64,000 bases of DNA from Methanospirillum hungatei JF-1 (GCF_000013445.1 NC_007796.1:1772936-1836935), one strand, 5' to 3'; positions 34,151-43,770 are shown, counted from the first letter of the stretch. Notes: generated by a model from the sequence alone, not told the origin. Program-made: numbers and translations.

Positions 34151-34852
34151 ATGGGATTTTGGAACAGAAAAAAATCAGATGCTGATGCACAAACTACCTG
34201 TTCAGAAAAAAAGCAGATTGCAAAGAAGCCTGAAAAACCGATCGTAAAACCAGACCCGGCCTGCCTACCCGTGAAAAAAGTAAAGATCCCTCTGAATAAA
34301 ACGACTAGTGAGGTTAAATTTGTTCAGAATTCCATCGTTTTTCCCTGCCCCATCTGTAGTGAATTAAATACCGTAGACCTCTATGAACTGGATCCCATCC
34401 TGGGAGGAGAGACGATGTGTATGCATTGCCAGGACGTCCTGCACATACCAGGCGGGTATCAGACCCGTTCAGAGGTTCCAAAGTTAAAGGTATATGCCGG
34501 GCTTCCCGTGGCAATACGAAAGTTCCCGCTTTTTTACTGGAACCATCCGGTCATTCATGAACTTGATGAGCAGGGTATTACCAGGATCATAATTCAGTAC
34601 GGCCTCTGGGGATTCTGCCAGCGGTGTCATCATCAGTTCAGTCCGGCAGTCCTGATAAATCTTCCTCATACATCAGGAGAGATCGTCGATTACCGGTCAC
34701 TCAGTTCGGAAGAGATGATGGAGATGAAATCGCTCAGGGCCGGAAGTTGTCCCTTCTGTTCACACCGGATTTTACTGGTCATCATCTCTGAAGTCCCTCA
34801 TTATGTCATTTCGGCAAGTGAGAACCTCTCCCACCGGTGGGAAGAGGATTAA
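34151..34852 (+). CDS. Multi-zinc-ribbon protein of unknown function
   Basis: A 233-residue protein. I chose the ATG at 34151, after GGTGGGG. Three CxxC units are visible: FPCPICSELN with MCMHCQDV about 35 residues on (one ribbon), GFCQRCHHQF, and GSCPFCSHR (a second ribbon). The N-terminus is Lys-rich and disordered. It has no enzymatic motif. Such proteins usually bind nucleic acid or scaffold complexes. Its stop overlaps the convergent NudC-like gene by 4 bases. Confidence 0.7.
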   Translation: MGFWNRKKSDADAQTTCSEKKQIAKKPEKPIVKPDPACLPVKKVKIPLNKTTSEVKFVQNSIVFPCPICSELNTVDLYELDPILGGETMCMHCQDVLHIPGGYQTRSEVPKLKVYAGLPVAIRKFPLFYWNHPVIHELDEQGITRIIIQYGLWGFCQRCHHQFSPAVLINLPHTSGEIVDYRSLSSEEMMEMKSLRAGSCPFCSHRILLVIISEVPHYVISASENLSHRWEED

Positions 34853-35664
34853 TTTTCTGATGACAACCAGTCGTGAATTAATCCATATGCGATACTGTCA
34901 TGTCCCGGAAGGTGCGGCATCGTTGATCTTGTAAACCATCCGGCATCTTCTATCTCCTTTTTATCAGATATAATCTCGCCTCCGGCATACCGAGCGGTAA
35001 ACCCGATCATCAGGGAGTCTGGAAATGGCCAGGGTTGTGAGCCAAAATACCTGATATCAGTAACCTCTATCCCGACCTCTTCCCTGACCTCCCGGTGCAC
35101 TGCTGCTTCAAGCGATTCTCCAGGTTCAACAAACCCTGCCTGAACACTATACATCCCGGGAGGAAAATGAGGAGACCGGGAGAGGAGTATATTCTCTCCA
35201 TCGGTAATCCGGACGATGACGGCAGGTGAAAGCCGGGGAAACACAACCCTCCCACATGAGGAGCAGACTTTTGCTATCTCATCATGTTTCATGGAGGCCC
35301 TGCTGCCGCAAAACCCGCAAAACCGGGTGAGGAGATCAAAGCGGATCAGCTGTACCCCGCGACAAAAAAGACCGGGCAGATTACCAGATACATGCCCTGC
35401 GATTTCCCGGAGGGTATGTGAGGTGTAGCCAGGGGGAACATTGTCTGCCCGTATCCCAAGAGCTACCCAGGCTTGGTCATTATAATTCCCCATAGGTATC
35501 CTGCTGTGAATCTTTTCCTTTATTTCATCAGGGATTTCTGAAAAGATGAATCCTTCCGACCCCTGCAGAACCTGACCATCAGTCCTGATAAGAAGACAAG
35601 AGAGTGATGATAAAGAATCCCCGTGCAGGTTCATCAGGGGGATTACATACGATGGGTGAAACAT
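34849..35664 (-). CDS. nudC: NADH pyrophosphatase / NAD-decapping Nudix hydrolase
   Basis: A 271-residue NudC. A zinc ribbon (CGFCGSRA.., CSSCGRVVFP) precedes the Nudix box (GFVEPGESLEAAVHREVREE, Nudix Glu residues in REVREEVG). After the box comes SQPWPFPDSLMIGF, the NudC-specific signature for NADH. It splits NAD(H) to NMN(H) plus AMP and can remove NAD caps from RNA. Length is close to E. coli NudC. It lies 60 bp downstream of an amidotransferase on the same strand. Confidence 0.92.
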   Translation of the reverse strand: MFHPSYVIPLMNLHGDSLSSLSCLLIRTDGQVLQGSEGFIFSEIPDEIKEKIHSRIPMGNYNDQAWVALGIRADNVPPGYTSHTLREIAGHVSGNLPGLFCRGVQLIRFDLLTRFCGFCGSRASMKHDEIAKVCSSCGRVVFPRLSPAVIVRITDGENILLSRSPHFPPGMYSVQAGFVEPGESLEAAVHREVREEVGIEVTDIRYFGSQPWPFPDSLMIGFTARYAGGEIISDKKEIEDAGWFTRSTMPHLPGHDSIAYGLIHDWLSSEN

Positions 35665-35723
35665 GAAACCAGTATCTGATTGAACCTGATTTCATATCAT
35701 ATCCCCCTGCCTTATGAGTCTTT

Positions 35724-36293
35724 TCATGTATGAGAAGATACTGACACGGCGACAAACCGCTCAATAATCCATTCATTCCGGACTTCCGGATGGAATAGCA
35801 CTCCATACCAGGGATGTGTGGTATGTTTCACGACCTGGGCCGTGGAACCAGAAAGAGCAAGAGGAATCCATTGTGAGGTAAGGGTGGCAGTATACTGGTG
35901 GAGAGCATATCCTGAAAACTCCTCTCTTTCATTCATCAGGATATCTTGTCTCCCCATTTCTGTGAGATAAATGGGAGTCATTCCGATCTCGGTACAAGAC
36001 ACTATCTCTCCCCCGGTCTCTGAGAGAAGCATCTGCATTCCGGCGCAGATACCCAATATGGGGCCGGTCCACCCGTTCAGAAGTGACATCAGGTGGTGTG
36101 ATCTGTACCAGCTATCAGCAAGAGCAGTCCCGCATATGATGATCCCAGTACAGGAAGAATGGATCGTTGCCGATTCAATCCTGACAATACGAGTCTCATG
36201 ACCGAACCGGTGCACAATACGGGATATCGGAGAGACAAATTCATCAATAAGAACCGGAAGGTCCGGGTTTGTAATATCAAGAATCAGCATCAT
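35724..36293 (-). CDS. Class I glutamine amidotransferase
   Basis: A 189-residue GATase. The nucleophile is in GPILGICAGMQMLLSETGG (Cys near residue 82) and the His-Glu pair is in YGVLFHPEVRNEW. The closest recognisable relatives are PuuD/HisH/GuaA-type glutaminases, but this is not GuaA, whose gene lies at 39502-40068. It starts 2 bp after the Dph6-like ATP pyrophosphatase gene, so it may supply ammonia to that enzyme. The target product is unknown. Confidence 0.82.
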   Translation of the reverse strand: MMLILDITNPDLPVLIDEFVSPISRIVHRFGHETRIVRIESATIHSSCTGIIICGTALADSWYRSHHLMSLLNGWTGPILGICAGMQMLLSETGGEIVSCTEIGMTPIYLTEMGRQDILMNEREEFSGYALHQYTATLTSQWIPLALSGSTAQVVKHTTHPWYGVLFHPEVRNEWIIERFVAVSVSSHT

Positions 36294-36295
36294 GA

Positions 36296-36973
36296 TCAGA
36301 CCAGTTCTGCTTGGGTTATCACGTATCCTCCGGCCCCATGAAGAAACCAGGTTTCTGCATCCATGATGGTAATCCTCTTTTTGAAAAACGGAGCATTACA
36401 GACAAAACTCTCATACTCCCCCCCCTCCCCGGCAAGTGAGACATGGTACTTCTTGTTTATCTTCTTCATTCGCTCAAGAAAAGAGAGATCAAGGGGTATT
36501 CCAAGCCAGGTTTCATCTAGGGGTTCAGCAAACACCCCGGCAATAATCACTTCAAATCCGTCTGTAATGAGAGAGGAGAGGTACTGCTCCTGATCACACA
36601 GCCAGAGAGGGGAGAAGCACCAGAGGTTCTCCAGGTGGCAGATCCGTTCGATCCGGGATGCCTGGTATACTGACTGGATTGCTCCGGTCACTATACCCTC
36701 AAGACCATACTCACGGGCTCCCCGCTGTATAGCCACCGTGAGATCATAAAGTTCCTTCTCTTCGAGGCCGTCCGTCTCCTGAACAACGAGCGGAATGCCA
36801 GCAGCCTCTGCCTGAAGCCGGGTAAGCCCGATATTGGGAGTATGGAACATGTAACTTTCGGGATTGCGTGATTGTATTGTGATAAAACATGAGATCTCAT
36901 GTCCGGTCTGAATCATCCGCCAGGCAGCGTACAGGGAATCCTTCCCTCCGGATATCAGGGCACCGATTCTCAT
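36296..36973 (-). CDS. Diphthine-ammonia ligase-like ATP pyrophosphatase
   Basis: A 225-residue PP-loop enzyme. The ATP loop is ALISGGKDSLYAAW at the N-terminus. LAGEGGEYESFVCNAPFF near residue 185 is the signature of the MJ0570/Dph6 family. Dph6 amidates diphthine on EF-2 to make diphthamide, with free ammonium as nitrogen source in eukaryotes. Here it overlaps the upstream methyltransferase by 4 bases and is followed at 2 bp by a glutaminase, which suggests glutamine-derived ammonia. Dph6 is the likely role. Confidence 0.88.
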   Translation of the reverse strand: MRIGALISGGKDSLYAAWRMIQTGHEISCFITIQSRNPESYMFHTPNIGLTRLQAEAAGIPLVVQETDGLEEKELYDLTVAIQRGAREYGLEGIVTGAIQSVYQASRIERICHLENLWCFSPLWLCDQEQYLSSLITDGFEVIIAGVFAEPLDETWLGIPLDLSFLERMKKINKKYHVSLAGEGGEYESFVCNAPFFKKRITIMDAETWFLHGAGGYVITQAELV

Positions 36974-37740
36974 GCCACACGCTGCATAAGGTAAAAGACA
37001 TACCCGTACGTACCCCGGTACTCTTCAAATATCCGTATTTCATCTTCTATTATTGCCAAAACCTCTTCCTGTACTGGTGAGAGTGACCCATCCATGCGAA
37101 TGCGGGCAATATTTTCTTTTTGCGGAGCGTAAAAGGCATCCCATGCAGATTCAGGAAGAAGAAAAGAGCCTATCCAGCGGTACCCCACCTTTTCGATGCA
37201 TTTCTGGTTATCCAAAACTGTCTGCATGGAAGGGTACTCCCGGTCCCAGAACTCCTTGACAGGAGCCGGGGGATTTTGAATCAACCAGGTCATCTCGGAG
37301 ACAACCAAAAATCCACCATTTTTCAGATGATTTTTCCAAAGAGAGAGGCCGTTTTCAAATCCTATGTTATATACCGCTCCTTCACTCCAGATCAAATCAA
37401 CGGGAGTAGGAGGCGAGTATGATTCCATTCCGGTACAAACAGGAGTGATGAGGGGTTCAGGATTGATCTTCTTCATCCTCTGAATAAGATGGTCCAGAAA
37501 TATCTGGTGCAGATCAACTGCAGTTATCTGACATCCGGCCCTGGCAAGTTCAAGTGTCTGGGCCCCGCTCCCACATCCCATATCAATGGTTACCGGACGG
37601 GGAGGAAGACTGGTAAGAAGACCGAAGGTATGCCGGGTGATCCGGTCATCGCCCGGGCCCTGACGGGGAAGATCTGCATATAACTCTAAGAAAAACCTGA
37701 AGGCCTCTTCGTTCTCCATCAGATCTGAGAAGTTTTCCAT
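36970..37740 (-). CDS. Class I SAM-dependent methyltransferase
   Basis: A 256-residue methyltransferase. VTIDMGCGSGAQTLELARAG is motif I and ITAVDLHQIF the acidic strand end, giving a standard Rossmann SAM fold. Downstream DLIWSEGAVYNIGFENGL and WLIQNPPAPVKEFWD look like the small-molecule methyltransferase group. It is not Dph5, which has a different fold. Its stop overlaps the start of the Dph6-like gene. The substrate is unknown. Confidence 0.85.
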   Translation of the reverse strand: MENFSDLMENEEAFRFFLELYADLPRQGPGDDRITRHTFGLLTSLPPRPVTIDMGCGSGAQTLELARAGCQITAVDLHQIFLDHLIQRMKKINPEPLITPVCTGMESYSPPTPVDLIWSEGAVYNIGFENGLSLWKNHLKNGGFLVVSEMTWLIQNPPAPVKEFWDREYPSMQTVLDNQKCIEKVGYRWIGSFLLPESAWDAFYAPQKENIARIRMDGSLSPVQEEVLAIIEDEIRIFEEYRGTYGYVFYLMQRVA

Positions 37741-37764
37741 TATTTCCGCCGAAATCCGATTTTA

Positions 37765-38973
37765 CTATTGTCCGAACAGGCCGGTGATTGCCGACCACAT
37801 ATTCGCAAAACCGTCCCCAAGGATCACATTTGGATCAATACCCAGGATGGGGAAGATGAATATGAAATATGCGAAGGTTCCGATGCTCGACCCGACATTT
37901 GCAAGTGCTGCAACAAGGACTACTTTAAAGAGCGGAATGGTACGCATCTCCATGATTGATTCCGCTTCCATGATCTTTTTGATATCAGAACCCCGTGGTT
38001 TTCGAATCTTTGCTTCTGCAATCGCTGAAAACCATCCGGCTGCGATAAGGGGATGAAGTGATGACAGAGGACTGACAACAAACCCCACCAGACCGGATAT
38101 CGGGTGACCTCCTGCAAGCAGAGTGAATACGAACGTCAGAACACCATGAATCAGGACCCAGTATACCAGAGCCTGGAGAAGTACCTCGGTTCCGACTCCT
38201 GAAAAGACAATGGCCAGAAGCAGAAGGCCGAATATGGCAGTTACCACAATACCAAAGATCAGTCCCCACGGGCGGGATTTCATCTGTGAGGTAAGACTGT
38301 CGAAAGGAGGAAGAGTTGCCGGATTTTGCAGGTACTGCTCAATCCCCTTCCGGTGTCCGGCACCAACAACGGCTAAAACCCGCTCATTTGCTGATCCCAG
38401 CCTGATAAGATGGTGAGACATGTATGCATCCCGCTCACCAATCAGGGCCATGGCACCACGGGGAGAATATTTGTAAAACTCCTCCATGGCAGCCTCTACT
38501 ACATTCTCCTTCTTCAGTTCCTCGATGTCGATAAGATCCCCGGTCTTATCAGCAACGGCTATTGATCCGATAAGGGCATAAAACATCTTGAACTTTTCAA
38601 ATAAGGACATTGATGCCCAGAACCGGTGGAGTGTCACCCGGATGTCCCGGTCGATGAGAGCAAGTTTTACCTGTCTCTCTTCTGCAGCGTTTATCGCAGC
38701 CTTCATCTCAGCCCCTGGCTCAACCCCGACATCCATACCGATTCTGCGCTGTATGTAGGCTAATATCCACTGAACCAGGAGCTGGGTGAAGTTTTTGGCC
38801 TGAAGAATGTCTTCTATCTCCGGGTTTTTCTGCTGCTGTTTCAGGGCCAGATATCGTCCCTGGTCAAGCTCAATTGCTACCACATCCGGCTGCCATTCAT
38901 CAATCGCCTGCTGTACTTCATCGACACTGTGTTGCGAGACATGTGCCGTACCGATTATACGGATTTCACCCAT
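37765..38973 (-). CDS. TraB family membrane protein
   Basis: A 402-residue TraB/PrgY-type protein. The opening IRIIGTAHVSQHSVDEVQQ, the EADQGRY-like VAIELDQGRYLAL and the RDIRVTLHRFWASMSL motif fit the N-terminal GX2H/TIKI-like domain. Three or four membrane segments fill the C-terminus. TraB shuts down pheromone in Enterococcus; archaeal and eukaryotic members are conserved but of unknown function. It overlaps the upstream YkgJ gene by 8 bases. Confidence 0.9.
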   Translation of the reverse strand: MGEIRIIGTAHVSQHSVDEVQQAIDEWQPDVVAIELDQGRYLALKQQQKNPEIEDILQAKNFTQLLVQWILAYIQRRIGMDVGVEPGAEMKAAINAAEERQVKLALIDRDIRVTLHRFWASMSLFEKFKMFYALIGSIAVADKTGDLIDIEELKKENVVEAAMEEFYKYSPRGAMALIGERDAYMSHHLIRLGSANERVLAVVGAGHRKGIEQYLQNPATLPPFDSLTSQMKSRPWGLIFGIVVTAIFGLLLLAIVFSGVGTEVLLQALVYWVLIHGVLTFVFTLLAGGHPISGLVGFVVSPLSSLHPLIAAGWFSAIAEAKIRKPRGSDIKKIMEAESIMEMRTIPLFKVVLVAALANVGSSIGTFAYFIFIFPILGIDPNVILGDGFANMWSAITGLFGQ

Positions 38974-39505
38974 AATAGTCCTTTATTCCTTCTGCATCAA
39001 TCACAACCGGCCTTCCTGCCGGAATGGTTTCTGACTGTATTATCATTCGGATTTTCTCATCCTGTTCCCGTTCGTATGCATATCGTCTACAGAGATCAAA
39101 GGCGATAATCACTGCATCGGGTGTTTGGAAATCCTGATCTATCCCTTCACACGGGTAGACAGAAAGCCCGTTCTCATCAAGCATAAACGGATAGGTGCGG
39201 CATATCCAGGGTCGGGTTTCATATATCTGGCAGGTTGATCCGTCAAGAAACCTACATCTGTCCCCAATCCGGCGAAGTACCCATCCAAAGGTATAGTCGC
39301 GATCTCCTTCACAAATCCGGTCAGGATATGGCTCTGCAATCTCTTCAAATGAAAGACCGGTTGCTTTCATTATCCGGGTGATCTCCTCCTGCCCGACCAT
39401 GACCAGATTAGAACCTGGTTCAGTCTCCCGGCAACAGGAACCGCACCGACGGCAGGAAAACCCCGTGCCACGGATCTGTTCAGCGAGTGAAACTGAAGAG
39501 GTCAT
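38966..39505 (-). CDS. YkgJ family cysteine-cluster protein
   Basis: A 179-residue CxxCxxxCC protein (FSCRRCGSCC near the N-terminus, then CRFLDGSTCQIYETRPWICRTYP). This is the YkgJ/UPF0153 cysteine cluster, thought to bind zinc or an Fe-S centre; its function is unknown. I start at the ATG at 39505 because ATGA joins the stop of guaA there. It is a paralogue of the gene at 60220-60942. It is coupled to guaA upstream and traB downstream. Confidence 0.88.
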   Translation of the reverse strand: MTSSVSLAEQIRGTGFSCRRCGSCCRETEPGSNLVMVGQEEITRIMKATGLSFEEIAEPYPDRICEGDRDYTFGWVLRRIGDRCRFLDGSTCQIYETRPWICRTYPFMLDENGLSVYPCEGIDQDFQTPDAVIIAFDLCRRYAYEREQDEKIRMIIQSETIPAGRPVVIDAEGIKDYYG

Positions 39506-40068
39506 CCTTTGTTCTGACCCGTGCATATGGAAAAGAAGTTCTCAAAGACCCGGTGGCCTTCAAAGGTATGACTTACCTCCGGATGCCACTGGATACCAAA
39601 TATCGGCAGATGTTTATGGGCGATGGCTTCGTTGCCGCATATTGAAGAGGTTGCAAGCCGGTCAAAATCACCAGGAAGGGTGACGACCTCATCGGCATGG
39701 GATGCCCATACCTGCATCGTTTGTGGATATCCCTGCAGAATTCCGTCATGGTCGGTGATGGTAACTTCAACAGCTCCGTATCCGCCTTTCTGTCCGGACT
39801 GAACCGTCCCGCCAAACTCCTGCGCAATCACATGCAAGCCCAGGCATATGCCAAGAACAGGTTTTCCAAGACGAACATATTCATGGGACAATCCGGCGCG
39901 GGAGATATCAGGGCCTCCGCCAAGGATAATTCCCTGACAACCTTCACGAACCTCGCTGACAGGGGTGGTATTTGGTATCAGTTTTGCATCGATATCAAGA
40001 TCCCGAAGAGCTCTCAGGATAAGATGATTAAACTGACCATAATTATTGACCACATATAAAGGGAGCAT
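39502..40068 (-). CDS. guaA: GMP synthase glutamine amidotransferase subunit
   Basis: A 188-residue archaeal GuaA subunit A. It starts MLPLYVVNNYGQFNHLILR, a family hallmark, and has the GATase nucleophile in KPVLGICLGLHVIAQEFGG and His-Glu in FGIQWHPEVSHT. In archaea the amidotransferase and ATP-pyrophosphatase subunits of GMP synthase are separate; the partner (GuaA subunit B) is not in the window. It converts glutamine to ammonia for XMP amination. Its stop overlaps the YkgJ start. Confidence 0.93.
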   Translation of the reverse strand: MLPLYVVNNYGQFNHLILRALRDLDIDAKLIPNTTPVSEVREGCQGIILGGGPDISRAGLSHEYVRLGKPVLGICLGLHVIAQEFGGTVQSGQKGGYGAVEVTITDHDGILQGYPQTMQVWASHADEVVTLPGDFDRLATSSICGNEAIAHKHLPIFGIQWHPEVSHTFEGHRVFENFFSICTGQNKG

Positions 40069-40104
40069 CTGCCCTATCTATTAGACCCTTCAGTAGATAT
40101 GCAT

Positions 40105-41118
40105 TCAGGGACTGTACCCTGAAACAAAAGAGATGATCGAGCGGGTAATCTCCTCCGGACTATAGCCAAGCAAGGCTGCAAGCATCATTGCTCCGCCACA
40201 TCCCATACCTTCCTTTACTTCACCGATACAATAACGGACAAGACCGGAGTGTCCAATCTCACCAAAACCGGGATCAACATAGGTTATCGGAACTCCGATA
40301 TCCTGTGCTGTTTTATCGCAACTTGCTGCATGATCATCCCTGACATATACGGTCGTGACAACCTCGGGGAGAGGGTTTCCGAGGGCCTTAATAATAGCCG
40401 CTACGGCCAGCATCTGTGTCCCGCCTGCAAGAATCAAAGTTCCGGGAAAACCATCAGCAAGTCCTGCTGCAACGGCCATCATCGGATCACCCGTCTCCCG
40501 GATGATATCCATGGGATCTGGAATTGATCTGCCAATACGCCGGGTCACTGCAGCATATATCTCTTCCTTCATCGAGTCAGGGCTGGTAACTGACGCGCTA
40601 CTCACCTTTGCATCATATCCAAGGCTTCTGAGAACACACAGAGCGGTCGTGGTCCCACCAGGAACACATTCACCGACAACAAGTAGATCATGGGCTGACA
40701 GAAGTTTCCCGATACGGACCCCCTCTTTATACAGGCGTTCTGCATCAGGGACTGCAGGACCATCACGTGGATCCCCGCCTGCCTGCCCAAGAAGATCCAG
40801 AACCGGCACAGTAGGGCGGTGAACAAGGCCGGCATTTATAAACAGGGGGGAAACCCCAATACGGTCAAGAACAGCCCTTGTTATTGAAGCCGGTGTCGGA
40901 CATCCGGTAGGTGTGTTCGGGGTCGCATCTGTACTTGTTATGATCCCCTGCCAGATGAGTTCGGCATCAAGGACCGGTACGAGAAGAGAGCCCATCGGAT
41001 TCGGACCGGCCCCTGATAATCCGGGAACGGTTGAAAGCATCGTATTAGCCAGTATACCGATAAATAATGGCCTTTTTGGTGTTATCGAATATGGACGGGA
41101 GAGAAAAACCATCAACAT
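40105..41118 (-). CDS. cobT: Nicotinate-nucleotide-dimethylbenzimidazole phosphoribosyltransferase-like (archaeal CobT)
   Basis: A 337-residue archaeal CobT-like (UPF0284) protein. FIGILANTMLSTVPGLSGAG opens the nucleotide-binding strand, and later GGVPAGTTTAL-like VGECVPGGTTTALCVL and AGGTQMLAVAAII fit the family. It activates the lower-ligand base of cobamides. The alternative start is the Met at 41112. It is divergent from cobS with an 81-bp gap, so the pair shares a promoter region and works in one pathway. Confidence 0.88.
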   Translation of the reverse strand: MLMVFLSRPYSITPKRPLFIGILANTMLSTVPGLSGAGPNPMGSLLVPVLDAELIWQGIITSTDATPNTPTGCPTPASITRAVLDRIGVSPLFINAGLVHRPTVPVLDLLGQAGGDPRDGPAVPDAERLYKEGVRIGKLLSAHDLLVVGECVPGGTTTALCVLRSLGYDAKVSSASVTSPDSMKEEIYAAVTRRIGRSIPDPMDIIRETGDPMMAVAAGLADGFPGTLILAGGTQMLAVAAIIKALGNPLPEVVTTVYVRDDHAASCDKTAQDIGVPITYVDPGFGEIGHSGLVRYCIGEVKEGMGCGGAMMLAALLGYSPEEITRSIISFVSGYSP

Positions 41119-41199
41119 CCGTTACTCTGAATCCACCATCAATCTCTCGCTCCCTCCCATACGCCCATATCAGAAGGTATCCAAACGATCTGAGTAGTC

Positions 41200-41931
41200 A
41201 TGTTTGAGGCTATCCGTGCCCTGCTCCAGTTCACCACCGTCCTTCCCCTTGGAAAAACAGCCCCCTTCGAAGCATTCGCACATAATACCTGGCTCTACCC
41301 CCTGGCAGGATATATCACAGGCGGAATGGGAGCGATCATAATCCTCCTGCTCCCGGCTCCTTCACTCGTTCTGGCAGTAATGGCAATCGGAATGGTGCTG
41401 CTGATATCCGGTGCCAATCACCTGGACGGCCTTTTGGATTTCGGAGATGGGCTTATGGCACATGGATCCCAGGAGAAGAGGATTCAGGCACTGACAGATC
41501 GGCAGATCGGTACCGGAGCTCTGACTCTCGGGATGATGGTAACTCTCCTGGCCATCGCCTCGCTCAGTTCATTCCCTGATATTCTGACTGCTGCATCAGC
41601 ACTCATCTTCGCAGAAACAGGGGGCAAATGGAGTATGGCGATACTGACAATATTCGGAAGACCATTCCATGAGGGACTTCATGCAACCCTTCATGAGAGA
41701 GCAAAAATCTGGTTTGTCATCCCGGCAACGCTGCTTCTGATTCCTGCTTTTCTGCTCCCCCTCTCCTGGGAGGCGAAGGGAGCTGCTGGAATTGGACTGA
41801 TCCTGCTCCCCTTTGGTATGAGATATCTTGCCGACCGGTTATTTGGGGGAGTCAACGGAGATGTGACCGGTGCCACCGGAGAGATAAGCCGCTGCGCTCT
41901 TCTGACACTACTTGTCATCACCCTTTTCTGA
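41200..41931 (+). CDS. cobS: Adenosylcobinamide-GDP ribazoletransferase
   Basis: A 243-residue membrane enzyme (CobS). The family opening LLQFTTVLPLGK is followed by NTWLYPLAGYITGG, the acidic loop ANHLDGLLDFGDGLMAHG and LTDRQIGTGAL. It joins adenosylcobinamide-GDP to alpha-ribazole to make cobalamin, a cofactor for methyl transfer in methanogenesis. Length is normal and it has about six membrane segments. Divergent cobT lies upstream. Confidence 0.93.
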   Translation: MFEAIRALLQFTTVLPLGKTAPFEAFAHNTWLYPLAGYITGGMGAIIILLLPAPSLVLAVMAIGMVLLISGANHLDGLLDFGDGLMAHGSQEKRIQALTDRQIGTGALTLGMMVTLLAIASLSSFPDILTAASALIFAETGGKWSMAILTIFGRPFHEGLHATLHERAKIWFVIPATLLLIPAFLLPLSWEAKGAAGIGLILLPFGMRYLADRLFGGVNGDVTGATGEISRCALLTLLVITLF

Positions 41932-41969
41932 CACCCCTGCGATACCCCGGAAAATTACGTCTATGACTA

Positions 41970-42293
41970 TCAGAGTCGTGATTTGAATCGGGGAGTATAT
42001 CCGTGACCTTTTTCATCATCGCATGCCACGGCAGACCCGTCCCGGACCAGACTATTGAACTGCATCGCAGCTTCCATCAGGATCTCAGGCGGAACTGAAC
42101 CACCTTTTATCTGAGAATACGCAATCTCGTAAGGAGAAGGCATAACCCGCGCCCCTACCTGAATCCCTTTACAATTCATGCAATATGAGCACCTTGTGTG
42201 CACTGGCAGTTTTCCAGAGGCGCATTCGACATAAGCCCGGTCAGAACCTTCTTCCCTGATAATCGGAATAGACTTCATTCGTAATCTGATCAT
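41970..42293 (-). CDS. Small protein with Cys motif, unknown
   Basis: A 107-residue protein. RCSYCMNCKG near residue 33 is a CxxCxxC group that could bind zinc or Fe-S. The rest (EIAYSQIKGGSVPPEILMEA) is helical. No family is recognised. The ATG at 42278 is an equally good start, and the SD for 42293 is too close. It is convergent with cobS, 38 bp between stops. Confidence 0.6.
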   Translation of the reverse strand: MIRLRMKSIPIIREEGSDRAYVECASGKLPVHTRCSYCMNCKGIQVGARVMPSPYEIAYSQIKGGSVPPEILMEAAMQFNSLVRDGSAVACDDEKGHGYTPRFKSRL

Positions 42294-42377
42294 TCCCCTG
42301 AAAACCTATTAACCACTTCGTTTCCCACCTGATAACAGAATTTCAGGCGTTCATTCTCTATGAGATTCATAGTGAAA

Positions 42378-42389
42378 AATATTAAAAGG
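42378..42389 (+). promoter_or_regulatory. TATA promoter of the tuf-rpsJ operon
   Basis: AATATTAAAAGG is a TATA-like element about 92 bases before the tuf start, which would begin the transcript near 42410 with a 66-base leader. A strong GGAGG at 42461-42465 lies 10 bases before the ATG. Confidence 0.5.
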
Positions 42390-42475
42390 ACTTCTATCAA
42401 ATATGTAATACTCGCATAACCGGGCTGTGCTTTGCAGTTCTGATATCGTGCGGAGGTATTGGAGGATTTGTATAT

Positions 42476-43753
42476 ATGGCAACTGAAAAGCCCCACATTA
42501 ACCTCGCTGTTATTGGTCACATCGACCATGGTAAGTCAACTACCGTCGGCAGACTGATGTACGAAGCCGGAGCCGTTCCGGCACACATCATTGAACAGTA
42601 CAAGAAGGAAGCAGAATCAAAGGGTAAGGGTTCATTCGCTTTTGCCTGGGTCATGGACAACCTGAAGGAAGAGCGTGAGCGTGGTATCACTATTGATATT
42701 GCACACAAGCGTTTCGACACCGACAAGTACTACTTTACTGTCGTGGACTGTCCAGGACACAGAGACTTTGTCAAGAACATGATCACCGGTGCCTCACAGG
42801 CAGACGCAGCAGTCATCGTCGTTGCAGCACCTGATGGTGTCATGGAACAGACCAAGGAGCACGTCTTCCTGTCCAAGACCCTCGGTATCAAGCAGCTTAT
42901 CGTTGCAGTCAACAAGATGGATGCAGCCAACTATGATGAAGCACGCTTCAACCAGGTCAAGTCTGATGTCGGTGCTCTCCTGAAAATGGTCGGAACCAAC
43001 CCTGACACCGTCAAGTTCATCCCGATCAGTGCATTCGAAGGTGACAACATCACCAAGAACTCTGACAAGATGCCCTGGTACAAGGGGAAGACGCTCTTCG
43101 GACTCCTCGATGAGCTCGAAGTTCCGGACAAGCCAACCGAAAAGCCGCTTCGTGTCCCGATTCAGGATGCATACTCCATCTCAGGTATCGGAACTGTTCC
43201 GGTCGGCCGTGTTGAAACCGGTATCCTCAAGAAAGGTATGAACGTTACCTTCATGCCGGCAAACAAGTCTGGAGAAGTAAAGTCCATTGAGATGCATCAC
43301 GAAGAAATCCCACAGGCAGTTCCAGGTGACAACATCGGGTTCAACGTCCGTGGTATCGGTAAGGACGATGTCCGCCGTGGTGACGTCTGTGGTGCATCTG
43401 ACAACCCGCCGGCAGTCGCAGAGGAATTCACCGCACAGATCGTCGTGCTCCAGCACCCAAGTGCAATCACCGTCGGATATACTCCGGTCTTCCACTGTCA
43501 CACTGCACAGACCGCCTGTACATTCACTGAACTCGTCAAGAAGCTTGACCCACGTACTGGTCAGACCCTTGAAGAGAACCCGACCTTCCTGAAGGCCGGA
43601 GATGCAGCAATCATCAAATGCCACCCGACCAAGCCGCTCTGTCTTGAAAACGCCAAGGAATTCCCGCAGCTTGGACGGTTTGCAATCCGTGATATGGGTC
43701 AGACCATTGCTGCCGGCATGTGTATCAACGTTGTCAAGAAGCAGATGCGCTGA
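42476..43753 (+). CDS. tuf: Translation elongation factor 1A
   Basis: A 425-residue archaeal EF-1A. G1 is [14 protein letters not shown] (near residue 15), G2 is in [12 protein letters not shown]3 is DCPGHRDF and G4 is NKMD, each in order. The C-terminal beta domains end [16 protein letters not shown]. It delivers aminoacyl-tRNA to the ribosome. Codon use is strongly biased to the preferred set, as for highly expressed genes. rpsJ follows after 17 bases. Confidence 0.97.
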   Translation: MATEKPHINLAVIGHIDHGKSTTVGRLMYEAGAVPAHIIEQYKKEAESKGKGSFAFAWVMDNLKEERERGITIDIAHKRFDTDKYYFTVVDCPGHRDFVKNMITGASQADAAVIVVAAPDGVMEQTKEHVFLSKTLGIKQLIVAVNKMDAANYDEARFNQVKSDVGALLKMVGTNPDTVKFIPISAFEGDNITKNSDKMPWYKGKTLFGLLDELEVPDKPTEKPLRVPIQDAYSISGIGTVPVGRVETGILKKGMNVTFMPANKSGEVKSIEMHHEEIPQAVPGDNIGFNVRGIGKDDVRRGDVCGASDNPPAVAEEFTAQIVVLQHPSAITVGYTPVFHCHTAQTACTFTELVKKLDPRTGQTLEENPTFLKAGDAAIIKCHPTKPLCLENAKEFPQLGRFAIRDMGQTIAAGMCINVVKKQMR

Positions 43754-43770
43754 TAGAATTCGGTGTTATC

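Noticed and set aside
42290-42529. A 79-codon minus-strand ORF over the tuf promoter and start
   Set aside because: It covers the tuf promoter, ribosome site and first codons, and has no motif.
43181-43624. A 147-codon antisense ORF within tuf
   Set aside because: It is the mirror of a highly biased gene; strong codon preference creates long antisense frames.
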